Positions 5,856 through 12,052 of a DNA stretch of 27,856 nt are shown piece after piece. Under the pieces are notes generated by a model. The model was not told where the DNA came from. It ran no database searches and saw nothing but the letters and a program-made list of their open reading frames with translations. Both the position numbers and the translations under genes were made by a program. The DNA comes from a virus: positions 1 to 27,856 of IMG/VR virus record IMGVR_UViG_3300042430_002389; one strand, 5' to 3'. Every line of letters begins with the position of its first letter. The stretch's first letter is position 1.

Positions 5856-6552
5856 TGGCTGGTGGCTGGTAAGTTGTTGTTTCTTTCTTTATTGGGGTTG
5901 CAAAAATAGATGGAATTTCATCATTGAAGCACTTTTGATTTAAATAAGTTGCTGGAAGCTTTCGGTAGTTAGGGTCACTCTTCCAAAGGACATAGCTACT
6001 GACTGTCTCTAAGACCTTATCCATCTCTTCGGGAGATAGCTTATGCCATGACTTGAGTGCTGTTGCTCTGCTTTCCTTTTTATTGTAGACTTCCCAAAAT
6101 ATGTTAAACTTATCCACAATGCTTGTAGGTTCTAAATCTTTTGCTTTTTTATCAATTAGACTTTTCTTTTCATTCTTTACATTCTTTTTACTGTCTTCAG
6201 TTTGTCTTACAACTGTCTTCTCATCGTGTAGCGACCCCTGATAACTATCATAGTTACAAATAGTTATCCGTGTGTACTTTGCCGAACTTTCAGAATTTAC
6301 CATGAAATCTTTTTGAAGAATCGATATAAACTGCCTAAGGTAGTCTTTAGAGACTCCTAGGGTAGATGCGATGTCTCTTAGGCTGCCGACTATCTCACCT
6401 CTTCGGCATTCTATCACTTCAGAGCCTATAAGCACCTTCTGATTGCTGTGTGAAGCGTTGAGCAGGATACCTACCCAACACTTCAGTTTAACAGCATCTG
6501 ACCATATCCAATGATCTTGTAGGGACCGCTCTATCTTAATCCATCCGCTCAT
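5842..6552 (-). CDS. DnaD/replisome-organizer-like replication protein
   Basis: 236 aa from ATG 6552 (MSGWIKIERSLQDHWIWSDA...). The N-terminal 'GWIKIxRSLxDHWIW' plus a winged-helix segment (GSLRDIASTLGVSKDYLRQFISILQKD, about residues 75-97) are typical of phage replication initiation/organizer proteins. A Lys-rich linker (about 130-155) leads to a C-terminal 'FWEVYNKKESRATALKSWHKLSPEE...YRKLPATYLNQK', a common C-terminal module of such proteins. It likely recognises the origin or loads the DnaB helicase encoded next. The ATG at 6594 would overlap the 57-aa upstream gene by 46 nt; ATG 6552 forms an ATGA overlap and is preferred. Confidence 0.85.
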   Translation of the reverse strand: MSGWIKIERSLQDHWIWSDAVKLKCWVGILLNASHSNQKVLIGSEVIECRRGEIVGSLRDIASTLGVSKDYLRQFISILQKDFMVNSESSAKYTRITICNYDSYQGSLHDEKTVVRQTEDSKKNVKNEKKSLIDKKAKDLEPTSIVDKFNIFWEVYNKKESRATALKSWHKLSPEEMDKVLETVSSYVLWKSDPNYRKLPATYLNQKCFNDEIPSIFATPIKKETTTYQPPANAIF

Positions 6553-6722
6553 TCTTCCTCCATCAGTTCGAGTTCGTCCAATACAGCCTCCCAAAAGTCT
6601 ATCTCCTCCTGGTCACCATTCCAAGTGACATCATCTAATATTTCTAAGGCATTAAGCTCTGCGGACTTCTTATCGCCATTGTGCCGGTGCAACAACGACA
6701 ATGCTTTCATTTCTGCTGTCAT
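6549..6722 (-). CDS. Small acidic protein (57 aa), unknown
   Basis: This frame has ATGA overlaps on both sides (start at 6722 with the preceding TGA; TGA at 6549-6551 with the next ATG). The product begins MTAEMKALSLLHRHNGDKKSAE and ends in an acidic helix (EEIDFWEAVLDELELMEEE). The length and perfect fit in the gap make it a credible gene; function unknown. Confidence 0.6.
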   Translation of the reverse strand: MTAEMKALSLLHRHNGDKKSAELNALEILDDVTWNGDQEEIDFWEAVLDELELMEEE

Positions 6723-7075
6723 TTCTTTTCCTCCGTATTGTTTAATAGATGATTAGTGGTTGATGGCTCTACAATGCCTCCCTCAGTAGGTATGTATTGA
6801 GTTGCTTGCCTATTTTCTTCAAACATCATACTCCCATCATATAGCAGCACGTTGCTATTTTCAGATACCTGCATTAGTGACTTTCTTATCATTTCTTGAA
6901 ACCAATCTGCGCTTATAGCTGCTTGAGGAGCTTGAAATTCGTAAACAACCCTTTCAAACCCTATTTCGTAGGATACTGTCTGACCGAGCCATCTGCGCCA
7001 CCATTTAGGGTGAGGCATTGGCTTAGTATAGTGGTCTGGTCTTTTTAAAAATACGCTTGCTTTATAATTTTTCAT
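6719..7075 (-). CDS. Hypothetical protein
   Basis: 118 aa with an aromatic N-terminal half (KPMPHPKWWRRWLGQTVSYEIGFERVVYEFQ) and a polar, Thr/Asn/Glu-rich C-terminal tail that looks disordered. No catalytic motif or membrane segment. It lies between a coiled-coil protein and the 57-aa gene in the replication part of the operon. Confidence 0.65.
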   Translation of the reverse strand: MKNYKASVFLKRPDHYTKPMPHPKWWRRWLGQTVSYEIGFERVVYEFQAPQAAISADWFQEMIRKSLMQVSENSNVLLYDGSMMFEENRQATQYIPTEGGIVEPSTTNHLLNNTEEKK

Positions 7076-7081
7076 GGCTGG

Positions 7082-7525
7082 TTATTTAAAAGAGATTGCT
7101 ATGCTTGCTTTGGTAGGCTTAGGGGGAAGCAATGGCACTACCTCTCCAGTAGCCTCATCCACTACCTGCACTCCACCTTTCATCTTATACACTTGCTTGA
7201 GGATAGACTCCCTTGCTTTAACAGCCTCTTTGAGTTCTCTTAAAACAGCATCCTCATCGAGGTCGGGAGTGTCTGCACCCTCCTTGAGTTGGATAGTAGC
7301 ACCGAAGGCTTCAAAGGACTTGCCTCCGTACTTCATTGCCTCTTCCCTCGTTAACTCCTCAGTCTTCTCGATGAGTTCGGCTAAAGCCTTCGTAAGGGCC
7401 TTAGCTTTGATGTGCAGTTCGAGAGGGTCAGCCTCGCCATTCTCTACAAGGGAAATCATTTTGTTTGCGTACTCGGAGATGTCAGCCTTGCCGACATTAC
7501 TCCTTGGGATTTCGATTAAGTTCAC
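7082..7525 (-). CDS. Hypothetical helical protein next to the DNA methyltransferase
   Basis: 147 aa. Residues about 20-65 and 90-112 are amphipathic helices (ELHIKAKALTKALAELIEKTEELT; LRELKEAVKARESILKQVY) flanking a short 'YGGKSFEAFGATIQLKEGADTPDLDED' strand segment; the C-terminus is Pro-rich (VPLLPPKPTK). The plan resembles small helical proteins found beside annealases in phage recombination modules, but I do not recognise the family. ATGA overlap with the upstream methyltransferase gene (start at 7525). Confidence 0.65.
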   Translation of the reverse strand: MNLIEIPRSNVGKADISEYANKMISLVENGEADPLELHIKAKALTKALAELIEKTEELTREEAMKYGGKSFEAFGATIQLKEGADTPDLDEDAVLRELKEAVKARESILKQVYKMKGGVQVVDEATGEVVPLLPPKPTKASIAISFK

Positions 7526-9057
7526 TTTGTTTCGTTTAAAAGGTTTGCAATGTAATCAATTCTTTTTCCAATCCAATGCATCACGGGTACTGCCATAGAA
7601 TTTCCGCAGGCTTTATATCGTGGTCCATCGGGGCATTTGTCTATCGGCTTATTACGATAAGGTATTCTTGTCCAAGAATCAGGAAATCCCTGAAGTCTTT
7701 CACATTCGGTAGGGGTCAATCTTCTGATAGCCATAGTGTTTTGAGCCTGCTGAATAGCATTAATTTCAGATACAGCTTCATCACTACAACCACCACGGCT
7801 GCCTTTACATTGTGTAATGGTAGGAGCAAGTATTTGAGGCTGCAATACCGCTCCATAGTGGTTTACATCACTTGCAGAGCTGCCGATGGTTTGGCTTGTC
7901 TTCTCGTTGACTGTCTGATTGTAGCAGTCTACTGCGAGGGGTTGTAATACCTTTAAATCACTATCTGCCTGAGTAATGGTTGGGCTTTTGGTCGGGTTTT
8001 CAGTAATGTACAGCCCTCCATTTGGTCTGTCTTTCCTTTTGCCATTTGTATCATTAAAACAAATTTGAATAGGCTGCGCTATCATCTGATCTTGCACAGC
8101 ACCGATGGTAAATACACGCTCATCTTGACCAAGGTATCCTTTTCCAGCCTTCTTGCCCGGAGTTCCTCCTTGCTCGCCAGTCTCTACCTCTGAGCCTCCT
8201 CTTATCTTGAAGGCGTGAGCGACTGCGTGAGGTCCCTTAGCAACTAATGATGGCATTGTCTCCCCTTCCTCAATGTATGGCTCATACTGAGCGTTTACAC
8301 CTTGGTTGAAGGCTGCTCTATCAATGATGGTAGGCTCGGTAACTATCGGTGCTTCATGAACGCAGCTAAGGGTAGGACAGCTATTGTTTGTGGTTATCTC
8401 AGCATTTGCCTGCCCATGCGCCATCGCTATCGTTCTGCCACTCTCTCCAATGCCATCCTGAGCTGGTCGGGGAGTTTCTTTCCCCTTTTTTCTGCTCTTC
8501 TCAAGATTCCATTGCAAGCTGTGGGACTCAAATAATACTGCTGCGGCAGGTCTCCAGTCTCCAAGGTATCCGACAACAAACACTCTTCTTCTTCGCTGTG
8601 CGACTCCAAAGTACTGAGCGTCAAGAATGCGGTAGGCGAACCCATACCCGAGTTCTGCCAACGCTGTGAGGAAGGTTGCAAAATCCCTTCCTCCGTTACT
8701 TGACAACACACCGGGGACATTTTCCCAAACAATCCATTGTGGCTTCTTTCTTTCAGCCAAGCTGAGGTAAGTGAGCATGAGGTTTCCTCTAGGGTCATCA
8801 AGTCCCTTTCTAAGTCCTGCGACCGAGAAGGATTGGCAGGGTGTTCCTCCAACGAGAACATCGATAGTTGAGTCATTAAATATTGGGTTTAAGTGAATTT
8901 GAGTCATGTCTCCCAAATTGGGAACATTCGGGAATCTATAATCTAATACAGCGGAGGGGAATGGCTCTATCTCCGAGAACCATTGTGCCTCCCAGCCAAG
9001 AGGATGCCACGCAACAGTAGCAGCCTCTATGCCGGAACAAACAGATCCATACCTCAC
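7522..9057 (-). CDS. dcm: Cytosine-C5 DNA methyltransferase
   Basis: 511 aa. Motif I GSVCSGIEAA (4-13), motif IV GTPCQSF with catalytic Cys74, motif VI WENVPG (111-116), motif VIII AQRRRRVF (153-160), and after a long variable region motifs IX (RRLTPTECERLQGFP, 445-459) and X (CGNSMAVPV, 484-492). All core motifs are intact, so an active enzyme is likely. It would methylate the phage genome, most plausibly to evade host restriction; the recognition site cannot be read from sequence. The target-recognition region (about 200-440) is unusually long and contains recurring short motifs (CPTLS 227, MPSLVA 268, SPTITQ 358, SQTIGS 388, APTITQ 411). ATGA overlaps on both sides. A second ORF lies within it in another frame (8427-8876). 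Confidence 0.95.
   Translation of the reverse strand: MRYGSVCSGIEAATVAWHPLGWEAQWFSEIEPFPSAVLDYRFPNVPNLGDMTQIHLNPIFNDSTIDVLVGGTPCQSFSVAGLRKGLDDPRGNLMLTYLSLAERKKPQWIVWENVPGVLSSNGGRDFATFLTALAELGYGFAYRILDAQYFGVAQRRRRVFVVGYLGDWRPAAAVLFESHSLQWNLEKSRKKGKETPRPAQDGIGESGRTIAMAHGQANAEITTNNSCPTLSCVHEAPIVTEPTIIDRAAFNQGVNAQYEPYIEEGETMPSLVAKGPHAVAHAFKIRGGSEVETGEQGGTPGKKAGKGYLGQDERVFTIGAVQDQMIAQPIQICFNDTNGKRKDRPNGGLYITENPTKSPTITQADSDLKVLQPLAVDCYNQTVNEKTSQTIGSSASDVNHYGAVLQPQILAPTITQCKGSRGGCSDEAVSEINAIQQAQNTMAIRRLTPTECERLQGFPDSWTRIPYRNKPIDKCPDGPRYKACGNSMAVPVMHWIGKRIDYIANLLNETK
8427..8876 (-). CDS. Overprinted ORF inside dcm, probable second protein
   Basis: 149 aa encoded wholly within the methyltransferase gene on the same strand, shifted +1, spanning dcm residues about 61-210 (PCQ to QRRRR motifs and beyond). 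It begins MTQLSMFSLEEHPANPS and ends with 'YYLSPTACNGILRRAEKRGKKLPDQLRMALERVA'; the middle has 'WQNSGMGSPTAFLTLSTLE'. I associate the pattern 'SxFSxEExPAxPS...NSGMGSPTExLTL...YYLSxxACxGILRRAEKRGKxLP' with uncharacterised phage/prophage proteins encoded in or beside cytosine methyltransferase genes, so this is probably a genuine overlapping gene and not a shadow. The Dcm motifs in the other frame are fully conserved. Function unknown; recollection of the family is not verified by search. Confidence 0.6.
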   Translation of the reverse strand: MTQLSMFSLEEHPANPSRSQDLERDLMTLEETSCSLTSAWLKERSHNGLFGKMSPVCCQVTEEGILQPSSQRWQNSGMGSPTAFLTLSTLESHSEEEECLLSDTLETGDLPQQYYLSPTACNGILRRAEKRGKKLPDQLRMALERVAER

Positions 9058-9638
9058 TTTAAGAAGGCTTGAAGGTCTACGATAAGGAGATTGATGTCGG
9101 TAGCACCAAGATGCTCAATACGCTTGAGTTGGTCAAACTTGTACTTCATAGCTATGCGGACCAATCCACCAGCATCTTTGTTTTTACCTTGCTCCCAAAG
9201 TTCCTTAGCCATCTTAACCTGACCATCACTCGCTGGCTTCTGCTGCGGTGCTGGCAGTGGCTGTGCTGGAGGAGTAGTTCTGCCCGAAGCCATATTGGCA
9301 TCGTCATCAAATGCCATCAAGGCCAAGCAGCTCTGCAAAGTGTACCTGCGGAAATAAGTTATCTCAGATCCGACAGCCTGGGGATTGTTGCTGCCAGTCA
9401 GCTTCATCTCGCTGCTAAGGCTCTCACCGCTTTCTACATGGTAGATGATGGAGATGACTTTCTCATCGGTGATAGGCTGCAATAATAGCAAGCCATGCTT
9501 CTCAAGGATAGGCTCGACCTGGTCTATGATAGAATTGATGTCGGCATAGTTCTTCTTAAAGAAAGGATTCTTTTGGTCTTTCTTGATTGAGCCGATTTCT
9601 TTTTTTGCCTCATATAAGGCTTTGATGATGTTCTTCAT
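9054..9638 (-). CDS. erf: ERF family single-strand DNA annealing protein
   Basis: 194 aa. The ERF hallmarks are present: 'KKNYADINSIIDQVEPILEKHGL' near residues 29-50 and the signature 'GSEITYFRRYTLQSCLAL' (90-107) followed by DDDAN (111-115). A Pro/Gln-rich linker (PPAQPLPAPQQKP) leads to a small helical C-terminal domain. ERF proteins anneal complementary single strands and drive phage recombination and end-joining or circularisation. It is ATGA-coupled to the methyltransferase gene; the DUF1064 nuclease and SSB-tail protein in the same operon would be natural partners (inference). Confidence 0.92.
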   Translation of the reverse strand: MKNIIKALYEAKKEIGSIKKDQKNPFFKKNYADINSIIDQVEPILEKHGLLLLQPITDEKVISIIYHVESGESLSSEMKLTGSNNPQAVGSEITYFRRYTLQSCLALMAFDDDANMASGRTTPPAQPLPAPQQKPASDGQVKMAKELWEQGKNKDAGGLVRIAMKYKFDQLKRIEHLGATDINLLIVDLQAFLK

Positions 9639-9644
9639 TTGTAG

Positions 9645-9824
9645 TTAGATTAATTTGTTTTTGTAAAGTTTGTCAATTAGTTTTCTTCTCTGCTTCTCAG
9701 CCTCTTCGCTGGCAGGGTCAACATCAGGGATAACTGTTGTCATCACCGCAGGCTTCCAGCCTTGCTGCTGGGCTAGGGTAGGCTTCCTAGACTGCCTCAG
9801 CCTCTTGTAGTCTATTTCGTACAT
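9645..9824 (-). CDS. Small basic protein (59 aa)
   Basis: The open frame from ATG 9824 fills the gap upstream of erf. The product (MYEIDYKRLRQSRKPTLAQQ..., ending in KQRRKLIDKLYKNKLI) is basic with a central 'GWKPAVMTTVIPD' piece. It overlaps the upstream HTH-protein gene by 38 nt, more than other junctions here; a later ATG at 9743 would avoid that but leave 32 aa. Without it the gap would be 148 nt, atypical for this operon. Confidence 0.45.
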   Translation of the reverse strand: MYEIDYKRLRQSRKPTLAQQQGWKPAVMTTVIPDVDPASEEAEKQRRKLIDKLYKNKLI

Positions 9825-10155
9825 CTTTGGTTTCTTTAGTTGAATAGTGTCGGTAAATCTTATTAATATACATCCTCAAGCTAAACCGCCATCTGCGGCT
9901 TAATGTCTTAGGATCCATAATCGTTTGGTTTCTCTCTGCTCTCTCTAAGATTGCAATCATCACCTTTAGGTCATACTTGCTTCTCTCTCTGTTCAGGTAG
10001 TCCCATATCTTGAAGATGGATACATCAAGCTCCTTAGCAATTTCGGATACATCACCATAGACGATGAACTGCTTCATCTCTTGGATGGCTTCGAACGGCA
10101 ATGGCCAATTTTTAGTAATCAGCTTGCGTTCGTGTATGTCTCTCATTTTTGGCAT
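9787..10155 (-). CDS. Helix-turn-helix-like protein
   Basis: 122 aa, basic. Residues about 29-56 (KQFIVYGDVSEIAKELDVSIFKIWDYLNRE) read as a tri-helical DNA-binding unit with an HTH core 'SEIAKELDVSIFKIWDYL'. The rest is Arg/Lys rich (SRRWRFSLRMYINKIYRHY). A role as early transcription or replication regulator is plausible. A second start at residue 4 (MRDIHERK) is possible. It overlaps the next small ORF. Confidence 0.65.
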   Translation of the reverse strand: MPKMRDIHERKLITKNWPLPFEAIQEMKQFIVYGDVSEIAKELDVSIFKIWDYLNRERSKYDLKVMIAILERAERNQTIMDPKTLSRRWRFSLRMYINKIYRHYSTKETKDVRNRLQEAEAV

Positions 10156-10160
10156 CAGTA

Positions 10161-10391
10161 TTAATTTAGTCGTGGGTCAAACATTTTCTCAGCATCGGTG
10201 TCCGCCTCATAGGCATTGTAGATGGCTTCCCAGTAGTCATGACCTTGGGGAGTCTTGTCCCAATAGAACGCCATCAGGAGAGCATCGCAGATGCCATCAC
10301 AAGGGTGATCCAGCACATCGATTTCGGTGTTGATTATTGCCTTTTCTGCGACATCAGCCGGGAGTTGCAATAGGTAGTTTTTTACTGTCAT
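10161..10391 (-). CDS. Conserved-looking small phage protein (WDxTPQGHDYW)
   Basis: 76 aa, acidic. The motif 'FYWDKTPQGHDYWEAIYNAY' (about residues 42-61) is a pattern I know from short uncharacterised phage proteins (FxWxxTxxGxxFWxxI). A cysteine pair sits in 'HPCDGICDALL'. No function is assigned; likely a small interaction protein in the early operon. It ends 5 nt before the HTH gene start. Confidence 0.65.
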   Translation of the reverse strand: MTVKNYLLQLPADVAEKAIINTEIDVLDHPCDGICDALLMAFYWDKTPQGHDYWEAIYNAYEADTDAEKMFDPRLN

Positions 10392-10445
10392 TTTTAGGTT
10401 GTTAAAAGGTGAAAAGTAATGCGGGTGTAAAAATCAAAAACTAAG

Positions 10446-10721
10446 TTAATAAACATCAAGCGAAAAAGTGTGCGGAATGTAGATTTTATCAATAAAATCC
10501 TCAATCGTCATCACCTCAACCAAGGGCGGAATAAAGCACCAAGGGAGGACCTCCTCAGTAAGCTTGCCGATGTGGGTGTAGAGCTTCTTAGTGCGCTTGT
10601 CAATGTGATGCTTATAGGTGATGTCAAGCATCCACATCAACTCGGGGTTGTGGTATTTGAGATAGTCAATGGCTTCTTCGCACATCGGGACCATCCAAGA
10701 TCCGGTTACTGTCATTTTCAT
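10446..10721 (-). CDS. Hypothetical protein
   Basis: 91 aa from ATG 10721 (MKMTVTGSWMVPMCEEAIDYL...); the in-frame ATG at 10769 would overlap the upstream gene and was not used. Trp/Met/Pro-rich with 'HNPELMWMLDITYKHHIDK' and 'LPWCFIPPLVEVMTIEDFID'. No membrane segment long enough. Function unknown. A 54-nt gap with only AT-rich sequence follows it on its upstream neighbour's side (10392-10445). Confidence 0.6.
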   Translation of the reverse strand: MKMTVTGSWMVPMCEEAIDYLKYHNPELMWMLDITYKHHIDKRTKKLYTHIGKLTEEVLPWCFIPPLVEVMTIEDFIDKIYIPHTFSLDVY

Positions 10722-10740
10722 TTGTTTAAAATGGTTTAAG

Positions 10741-10974
10741 TTATTTCCAAAGGTTGTCTTCATTCTCAATCCAATATTGGCTTTTCTTAGTTAGGGCATC
10801 AACTTCTTTATCGCTGAATGGGAGTGTATTGCCGCCAGGCTCAACCCCTATAACCTGCCATCCTTTTTTGTACATATAAGAGATGTAGTTGCTGAGATGG
10901 CGGTCATCAGTAAACTGCTTTTGCAGTTCTTTGTATCTGCCTTGCTGATCTTTAATAGTGATTGTCGCTGTCAT
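10741..10974 (-). CDS. Hypothetical protein
   Basis: 77 aa. N-terminal beta-like 'TATITIKDQQGRYKELQKQFTDDRHLSNYISYMYKKGWQVIGVEPG' resembles a small alpha/beta fold; the C-terminus is 'KKSQYWIENEDNLWK'. ATGA junction with the upstream membrane microprotein gene. Function unknown. Confidence 0.6.
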   Translation of the reverse strand: MTATITIKDQQGRYKELQKQFTDDRHLSNYISYMYKKGWQVIGVEPGGNTLPFSDKEVDALTKKSQYWIENEDNLWK

Positions 10975-11135
10975 TTGTAGTCAGATTCGTCATCAATGAT
11001 GGATGATTTGAAGGCTATAAAGGCTGCTAACGCTATTAGGAAGCAGAGTCCAGCTACCTTCGTCACCAGCTCTAAATCGTCAGTAAACCAAATGCCGTGA
11101 ATGCTCAGGGCAATCGTCAAGAGAAGTACTTTCAT
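10971..11135 (-). CDS. Membrane microprotein (54 aa)
   Basis: ATGA overlaps bound this frame on both sides (ATG 11135 with the TGA of the first operon gene; TGA 10971-10973 with the next ATG). The product starts with a hydrophobic MKVLLLTIALSIHGIWF and has a second strong hydrophobic helix (VAGLCFLIALAAFIAF, residues 27-42) before an acidic tail (IIDDESDYK), so one or two membrane spans. Function unknown; early-expressed phage membrane microproteins may alter host envelope or exclude other phages (inference). Confidence 0.6.
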   Translation of the reverse strand: MKVLLLTIALSIHGIWFTDDLELVTKVAGLCFLIALAAFIAFKSSIIDDESDYK

Positions 11136-11368
11136 ATCGTCAAGGGTTTAACAGTGTGAATCATACCGTCAAGACCATAGGAGCAGTCCCAGCCATTGGC
11201 GTTGAGTTCTGCTTTGATGCGCTTGCATTCCTGGTAAGGGTCTTCATCAAAGTCAAATGTATCTATGATGGCTTTGATTTCGTCAATCGTCAAGCGCTTG
11301 GGTAGGCTTGCTAACATCACCCTACCATCTGAGGCAGCGATCATGTCCTTTAGAGTTGGTTTGCTCAT
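11132..11368 (-). CDS. Hypothetical protein, first gene of the leftward operon
   Basis: 78 aa: MSKPTLKDMIAASDGRVML... with 'RLTIDEIKAIIDTFDFDEDPYQECKRIKAELNANGWDCSYGLDG'. No recognised domain. Two copies of the TCGTCA motif that fills the upstream control region also occur within its coding sequence (11280, 11287), encoding the TIDE stretch. A candidate promoter lies about 30 nt upstream of its ATG. Confidence 0.6.
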   Translation of the reverse strand: MSKPTLKDMIAASDGRVMLASLPKRLTIDEIKAIIDTFDFDEDPYQECKRIKAELNANGWDCSYGLDGMIHTVKPLTI

Positions 11369-11396
11369 TGTCGTTTCGTTTAGTTGTTTGACTCTG

Positions 11397-11428
11397 CAAT
11401 ACTACAAAGGCTGATTCTAATTGCAAAA
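11397..11428 (-). promoter_or_regulatory. Candidate leftward early promoter
   Basis: Minus strand: TTTTG (11428-11424), 19-bp spacer, TAGTATTG (11404-11397), one mismatch from TAnnTTTG. The predicted start, near 11390, gives a leader of about 20 nt before the ATG at 11368. An A/T-run region lies immediately upstream. Confidence 0.5.
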
Positions 11429-11448
11429 CTTTTTTTAAAATATTTTTT

Positions 11449-11567
11449 TCGTCAGTCGTCAAGTGCTTGTCAATCATCAACTTATCGTCAATAATTTTTT
11501 TCGTCAAGGCATCGTCAGTCGTCAACAAATCGTCAATCGTCAATCGTCAATCGTCAACATATCGTCA
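11449..11567. repeat. TCGTCA repeat cluster in the divergent control region
   Basis: Eleven copies of TCGTCA on the plus strand start at 11449, 11456, 11485, 11501, 11512, 11519, 11530, 11537, 11544, 11551 and 11562; the four at 11530-11556 are perfect tandem heptamers (TCGTCAA) and most others pair at 7-bp spacing. More copies extend left into genes (10987, 11060, 11077, 11114, 11137, 11280, 11287). Lies between the leftward and rightward promoter candidates, so operator or iteron function is plausible. Confidence 0.85.
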
Positions 11568-11645
11568 GCCTGGCAAAAGATCCATTTGTTTTGTGCTGTG
11601 TTTAGGCTGTTCCCAGGCATTGGTGTTGGCTTGTGTTACTTATGT

Positions 11646-11658
11646 ATGCGTGACGCAT
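11646..11658. promoter_or_regulatory. 13-bp dyad, possible operator
   Basis: ATGCGT-G-ACGCAT is a perfect 6+1+6 dyad, about 60 bp upstream of the -33 element of the rightward promoter. A regulator encoded by the phage, such as the HTH protein at 9787-10155, could bind here (inference). Confidence 0.35.
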
Positions 11659-11688
11659 TGCGCAAAGTTCTACATTTTTTGGCATTTC

Positions 11689-11704
11689 AACTTTTTAAAA
11701 AGTT
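11689..11704. repeat. 16-bp AT palindrome
   Basis: AACTTTTTAAAAAGTT, a perfect palindrome immediately upstream of the rightward promoter, followed by further T/A runs (11704-11720). It may be a curved or easily melted UP-like element. Confidence 0.4.
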
Positions 11705-11718
11705 TTTTAAAAAAAGTT

Positions 11719-11747
11719 TTGCAGTTTGGGAAACGTCCGTATATTTG
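11719..11747 (+). promoter_or_regulatory. Rightward promoter for the Gp88 block
   Basis: TTG (11719-11721), 18-bp spacer, TATATTTG (11740-11747), a perfect TAnnTTTG -7 element. The predicted start near 11753 leaves about 22 nt before the ATG at 11775, with an A-rich leader (AACAAATAAACAAAACGACAA). Confidence 0.65.
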
Positions 11748-11774
11748 CACTCAACAAATAAACAAAACGACAAA

Positions 11775-12029
11775 ATGATTCCAAATTTCAAAACTCTCAA
11801 AATAGGCGTTTATGTTAATACACAGCCTATAAACGTAAAGAATACACCAAAAACAACTAAAAAAAACGATATGAACGCACAAATCAAAAAAGAGTTTAAA
11901 GAGTGGATGAACGATGGAAACGTGGTTAAAATTAACGGAACGTTTCGCACTCAAGATGCACAATACAAAAACCGCATAGCGGATATGAAAGCCTTAATGG
12001 CATATTACATTAAAGAGTTTTGCATTTAA
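11775..12029 (+). CDS. Small protein upstream of Gp88, unknown
   Basis: 84 aa from ATG 11775 (MIPNFKTLKIGVYVNTQPINV...); the frame is open much further upstream but that part crosses the repeats and the promoter, so it is not used. Another ATG at 11871 (MNAQIKKEFKEWM) is possible. The core reads 'EFKEWMNDGNVVKINGTFRTQDAQYKNRI...LMAYYIKEFC'. It is AT-rich and lysine-heavy like the following two genes and shares their transcript. Function unknown. Confidence 0.55.
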   Translation: MIPNFKTLKIGVYVNTQPINVKNTPKTTKKNDMNAQIKKEFKEWMNDGNVVKINGTFRTQDAQYKNRIADMKALMAYYIKEFCI

Positions 12030-12052
12030 TTTAACCTATAAAAAACCACAAA

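Noticed and set aside
5901-5908. Perfect minus-strand -7 element (TATTTTTG) ahead of dnaB
   Set aside because: No TTG at suitable spacing and it lies within the upstream coding region; not enough to call a promoter.
6110-6118. Second perfect TTATCCACA DnaA box
   Set aside because: Lies inside the DnaD-like coding sequence (encodes VDK on the minus strand) and is alone; treated as a chance occurrence, although binding is possible.
7074-7598. 174-aa plus-strand ORF, and similar plus-strand ORFs across the left half
   Set aside because: Antisense to well-supported genes, Ser/Leu/Cys-rich shadow translations without motifs or coupling.
11322-11543. 73-aa minus-strand ORF (MTIDDLLTTDDALTKK...) over the TCGTCA repeats
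   Set aside because: It is generated by translation of the repeats, spans the candidate leftward promoter and overlaps the first operon gene by 47 nt; low-complexity and unlikely to be a gene.
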